Origin: Neoscytalidium dimidiatum
Lineage: Eukaryota; Ascomycota; Dothideomycetes; Botryosphaeriales; Botryosphaeriaceae
NCBI GenBank assembly: GCA_037367355.1
Contig: CM074700.1
Span: 2,790,001 to 2,854,000, forward strand
DNA length: 64,000 bases
Direction of reading: 5' to 3'
Under the pieces are notes generated by a model. The model did not search any database. It had not been told where the DNA came from and saw nothing but the letters and a program-made list of their open reading frames with translations. A program made the position numbers and the translations under genes. Numbering within the stretch: position 1 is the stretch's first letter; every line of letters starts with the position of its first letter. Below, piece after piece: positions 59,958 through 64,000 of this stretch.

Positions 59958-60624
59958 ATCTGGTAGGAGAAAGAGGTGTCGGTGTGCTATAGGATGGGTT
60001 GATCATTCGTGATGAGGCGCGGAAATGTCTGGATGGAGAAACGTTTGAGACTATGTTGATGGTCGTAAGTAGATGTGGAATGCTTTTGCCTGTCAGTTGC
60101 GTGGAAGTGTTTGACAGAAGCTATGGTCAGCTAATGAAATTACCCTCTTTGCGCGAGGTGCTTGGTTTGACTATGGATGTGAACTGTCGAAAAGCTGACG
60201 ATTCATAAACAATCTTCTAAAGAGTGCTTCTCATTTGAATCGTGCCATGAGAACCGGTGAAAGTGCCTCAAGTGAGCCTCATCCTGGAAAGGCGTCTCTG
60301 ACCGGGCGCTCTCCGACTTCCCGTAAAAGGTAGCATGTCTGGGCTGTCATATGCTGGCTTAAACATGGCATAAGATTACGCGAGATGTATTCCGAACGAT
60401 TATTTAGGCAGAGAATGGAATCGATCGGATTCACTGGCGGCCCGGTAAAGGTGACAATGTGAGGCGAGTTGCAGCAATGGCACGAGGTGAGGGCAATAGC
60501 GGAAAGTCGAAGTCAACATCACGATTAGACCATATTGTCTATCTTATACCATGTACCTCCTTCCTTGAAGATCTGTTCGAGGCAGACTATTCAACGAAGA
60601 AGAAAAAAGAAGAACATTGTGAAA

Positions 60625-60646
60625 CCCCTCCCCCTCCCCCTCCCCC
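60625..60646 (-). repeat. (CCCCCT)n tract, G-quadruplex motif on the minus strand
   Basis: Four C runs of 4-5 bases are separated by single T bases (60625-60628, 60630-60634, 60636-60640, 60642-60646). The minus strand therefore has four G runs with one-base A loops. Confidence 0.9.
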
Positions 60647-60782
60647 TCAACCCAAAAGAGAATATCTAGAGTTATGATCACTCCCCTCCCCTCTTCTCTA
60701 TTTGCGGTTCTCAAAGTCGGGCACAGACTCCTCTCCGCTCCCTCGCGAGAGCAACGCCGGCCGACCACGATAACCCACCTAG

Positions 60783-61070
60783 CCTAATTCGTCTCGTCAG
60801 GAGGACGAGGAAGAGAATTGTCAAAGCCCATCTCAGATAGTAGCCGACGAGGGCGACGCTGCAGCTGCTAAGGCTAGTAGCAGATTATCTACGCAAGCAG
60901 GTATAAATTGTTCAAATAAGCCAAATATATCAAGCCCCATACAATATTTCAGAGGGTGGCTCTGAGAAAGATTATCAGGAGATTTAGAGGAAGTCTGTAC
61001 CGTCTATAATAGAAGAAGACAGCAGCAGTGGGCACAGCAGCTCCAGATCTCGTTGAGCATCCTGCCTTGA
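60783..61070 (+). pseudogene. Possible decayed coding sequence
   Basis: After a TAG at 60780 the frame is open for 60 codons, broken once by TGA at 60963, then open to TGA at 61068. The translation is balanced and protein-like: an acidic start, KPNISSPIQYFRGWL before the stop, then a charged stretch with NRRRQQQWAQQLQ. There is no start codon and no recognised family. It could be the remnant of a gene or transposon, or a chance frame. Confidence 0.25.
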
Positions 61071-62925
61071 TATGGCCATGAAATATCTCAGTATTTTGGT
61101 CTCACTGGAAGCTGGTAAGTTTCTTCGTGGACGCGTTGCCTACACGCCCTATTGGCTATCCTCCCAAGAGGCATGATGCTTGCGAAGATCATACCTTTCT
61201 TTAACGTCCTGTGGGTGCTGTTTGTCCTTTCACACCCAACAGTGACCAAATCCACCGGCCGTACGCCTCATCGTCAATACCTTTTACACTGCAAATGCCA
61301 ACCTGACATCCTCACTTTCGCTAAAATCCGACCTACTTAGAATCTACTGAAAACAAATCTTAGATCCCGCTGTCATACGTGGCTCACATGCGTTCTCAAC
61401 TTGCAATATTATGGCATGGTTTAAGTTACGCGCCAACAACGCAACAAAAAGGGTCTGATGCAACCGCTCACTAACATTAAAGTCTAACTGCATTTCACAA
61501 TTGCCTTCACAAAACAGCTATTCACGGAGTAAAGGCGGTCCAGAAACAGGACTGGGAGACTCTATGGGCGGCAGTCGTTCACAGGAAGGGTGCTGCAGAG
61601 TACACGCAAATGAAGACTTTTGGGCGAAAGGTTTCCTGAGCGATATTACTCCGAACGAGTTCAAAAGTTCAGCAAGTGAAACAAATTATATCATCCCTCG
61701 CTGTGACTGATATCCTAATGTCAGATAGTGACTGTGATGTTGTGGTGCTTGCTCGTTATTTCCCTTCGTGTTGTAGGAAACACTTTTACCTTGGGCGGCG
61801 TATCTCCTACATGAACCCTAGACAATGGTCAGGAGAAGAGGCTCGTCCATCATAAGCTTGGCCTTTTGTGGAATGGTGACGGAGCACCGAGCATGCCCTT
61901 TAGCCATTGTTAGTCTATGTCTGAAACACCAAAGTTTCAGGCACACAAAGCGCAACAGTATCTGAACGCTACTCCGATATGTCGCGAGGTTCGATCATCG
62001 CCGGTCAGATTTGCATCACAGATATAAACCCAATAGGATTAACGTGTGCAAGAGTTCAGAAGCACTTCCACATCTTTTTCATGTCTCTGCGCTAACTGCC
62101 GTAACGTACATCTACTCAACGGAGATATCATCATGACTGCACTCTACGGGGTCCTTCGCCTCTCCCTTTCGATTTTCAAATCGACTGCAAACCCATAACC
62201 ACTTCCTTTTGTACTATGCACCCATTGCCAACTTTCCTGAGGCACTTCAACCGTCGCTCTGCTCCAGTAATAACCGGTCAGATGTTTGTCCAACGTCAGC
62301 AAACGCCGTGTATCCGTTGAAAATTTTTGTTTTTTTTTTTCTCGTTAGGATCAGAAAGTCGTGACATGTGCAGTGACCACGAACCACTGCCTCGTCTTTA
62401 TGTTTTGTTAGGGGTTAGGGGAATATTTAGGGGACTAGATGTGAAGGGGTTTCGGAACGGGGAAGCAAGAAACCATCAAGTGCTGGCCTTGAATGGATGT
62501 CGCACGGTGTTGGGGAATTGTCGTGGTGATGATACACGTGAATCCAGAAACGGAAAGCTAAAAAGACGCGAAAAAGAATCTGTGACTTCTCAACCAATAA
62601 AGGTGAAAAAGTCGTCTCAGCCGGTACGGCTTCAAGGGGTATGGGGTAGTTTCCTCTATCCTATGACAGGTGAAAGTGAAGCCGGAGTAAGAGGATGCGT
62701 CAGTACTGCTTCGAACCAATGTAAAGCCAAAGCATTGGATGCTTAGTCACACGGTGTATGGGAGCAGAGACCGACAGGAGAGAATACTGTTGGTTCATAT
62801 CGTCGGACTGAGCGTTGTACGAAGTTGAACAACAAGAACGAGTCGCGTCGAACGTATTAGAACATAGCCGAAACTGGCGCGAGTCTGGGCGACCGGGGTG
62901 TGCGAAGATAAGACTCGTTTCCAGC

Positions 62926-63985
62926 TCAGTAGCGCGGGCGCTTCCAGTAGTATTGCTACATGAGACAGGTTAGCACGCGAGGCATAGCAATGACCGAGGA
63001 CTGAAGGTTTCGTGAGTTTACTTACCTTGTGTGCCTTTCTTACCGACCGCAGACCAGTACCACCAATGCCACCCACCACCGCGTCGCGACGCATCTGGTT
63101 ATCGTCCATCTCGGGAACGTAGTAGTACTCGTTCTCTAGTGGATGACCAGATGCATCCTTTCCGACACGAGTGATCTCACCAATGCAGGGAATGTTATCA
63201 AGCATTTGCTGAAGATCGCTGCCGGTAAGCCTCGCCACCGACTCTGCAGACTGCTCCTCCAACATTGCGCCTTTGCCCGTGCGACGGGAACGGCTGCCGT
63301 CAGTAGATCCACCACGCAACTCTGCTGGCAAGTTTCCAAAGATCGTCGACAGGGGCATCGAGTGGAGGCGAGAGAAAGCAAGCTGGTTGATGACGTGGTT
63401 CTTGATCGGCGACTCGTTGATCCTGCGAGTTGACTCGGAGCTCGTGCGTGGGGCATCAGAATTGCTCAATGCGCTGTCGGGAGACTCTGGGCGGGACCTC
63501 GCATCCTTAAGCGGGCGGCGGCGCCTCTGCTGGGATGAAGGCGCCCCACCGTTGGCATTGGACATCGACTGCATGCGCGACAGAATGTTCGCACCGAAAG
63601 GACCGAAGGAGTGAACAACAGGATCATTTTCTTCATCCCGATCAGAGAAGTCGTCAGAGTCGAAAGACGAAGCACTGGTCTGGGAGTCCTTACCCTCTTG
63701 GGTAGAACCACAGGCCGTCCGCGACGACTGAGAATCGGCAAGCACAGCCCTCGCCTTGTCATCACCAGACTCGCCATCTTCAAACACTTTGACAGCCGGA
63801 CGTTCGAGGTCAACAGGGTCGGAGGCCAGGAAGGTATCGTCATTAGAATGGGAGGCCTGAGGCACAGGGGATTGAGGAGACTGCGGAGCGAAAGGAGGGG
63901 GGCTAGAATTGAAGGCAGCGGTGGAGACGGCCCTCCTCTTCGAAGGGCTCTCTTCTTCCCAGGTGGAATCCGAGGCTGCTGACAT
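62926..63985 (-). CDS. Conserved-looking Ser-rich protein of unknown function
   Basis: Exons 63985-63026 and 62955-62926 (minus strand) give 329 residues. The N-terminal 150 residues are Ser/Pro/Asp-rich and disordered-looking, with a basic KRR (residues 17-19) and a later QRRRRRPL stretch that could be nuclear signals. The C-terminal third looks ordered: LTGSDLQQMLDNIPCIGEIT, then HPLENEYYYVPEMDDN and GGTGLRSVRKAHK. A ten-codon last exon adds QYYWKRPRY. That exon sits behind an intron with donor GTAAGT and acceptor TAG. I do not recognise the family, although the C-terminal block has the look of a conserved fungal motif. The start ATG lies 15 bases from the window edge, so an upstream exon cannot be excluded. 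Confidence 0.78.
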
Positions 63986-64000
63986 GCTGCGCCTCCCGTT

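Larger units (their letters stand above)
59958..62925. other. Convergent intergenic gap, 3.0 kb, with possible gene relics
   Basis: It lies between the stop codons of the transaldolase-family gene and the unknown gene at the right edge. No intact gene is seen. Two short stretches read like degraded protein (see the pseudogene entry and findings). A C-rich tract at 60625-60646 is a G-quadruplex motif on the minus strand. TTAGGGG occurs three times at 62408-62434. Most of the remainder is AT-richer than the genes around it. Confidence 0.5.

Noticed and set aside
62408..62434. Three TTAGGGG units, like fungal telomere repeats
   Set aside because: Only three imperfect units among ordinary sequence and between housekeeping genes; not a telomere or convincing interstitial telomere.

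Overview
The window looks like nuclear DNA of a filamentous ascomycete (Pezizomycotina; Dothideomycetes is a guess, not shown). Genes sit on both strands. Most are broken by short introns (about 40-160 bases) with GTRNGY donors, CTAAC/CTGAC-like branch sites and YAG acceptors. The proteins are typically fungal: Csf1, Medusa, Rrn7, Eaf7, Imp2, Mch1 and Tms1. I support 18 protein-coding genes, two of them of unknown function plus one small secreted protein. I found no tRNA, rRNA, CRISPR array or intact transposon.

Left part (1-14.2 kb): the first 2083 codons of CSF1, a bridge-like lipid transfer protein, run off the left edge on the minus strand. A TMEM184/DUF300 membrane protein gene is divergent from it. 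After a 3.1 kb gap comes an unknown serine-rich protein whose first exon carries an apparent N-myristoylation and palmitoylation signal.

Middle (14.2-32.8 kb): a gene desert. About 10.9 kb without a convincing gene lies upstream of medA, a conidiation regulator, and its last 4-5 kb are full of microsatellites, including CAG and CTG tracts in opposite orientation. A 5.2 kb gene-free stretch, unusually long for a convergent pair, lies downstream of medA.

Right part (32.8-64 kb): a compact housekeeping region. It holds TMS1 (SERINC) and MCH1 (MFS carrier) as a divergent pair, IMP2, a tartrate/D-malate dehydrogenase divergent from a glycolipid transfer protein, EAF7 (NuA4), a small secreted four-cysteine protein, an NmrA-like protein, and VPS52 (GARP) divergent from eIF5A. 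Then follow RRN7 (Pol I factor), the ubiquitin-L40 fusion gene, a short-chain dehydrogenase divergent from a transaldolase-family gene, and an unknown Ser-rich protein at the right edge.

There is no biosynthetic cluster or obvious operon-like pathway. Neighbours are linked mainly by shared divergent promoters, plus a same-strand run of three translation or ribosome-production genes (eIF5A, RRN7, ubiquitin-L40). The strongest unusual observation is the ubiquitin-L40 gene: its start codon is split by an intron (A|TG) and followed by a 7-base microexon, the only arrangement found that gives the exact 128-residue product. The best candidates for undescribed biology are the medA upstream desert and its leader, and the two large convergent gaps, each of which contains a strong G-quadruplex motif.
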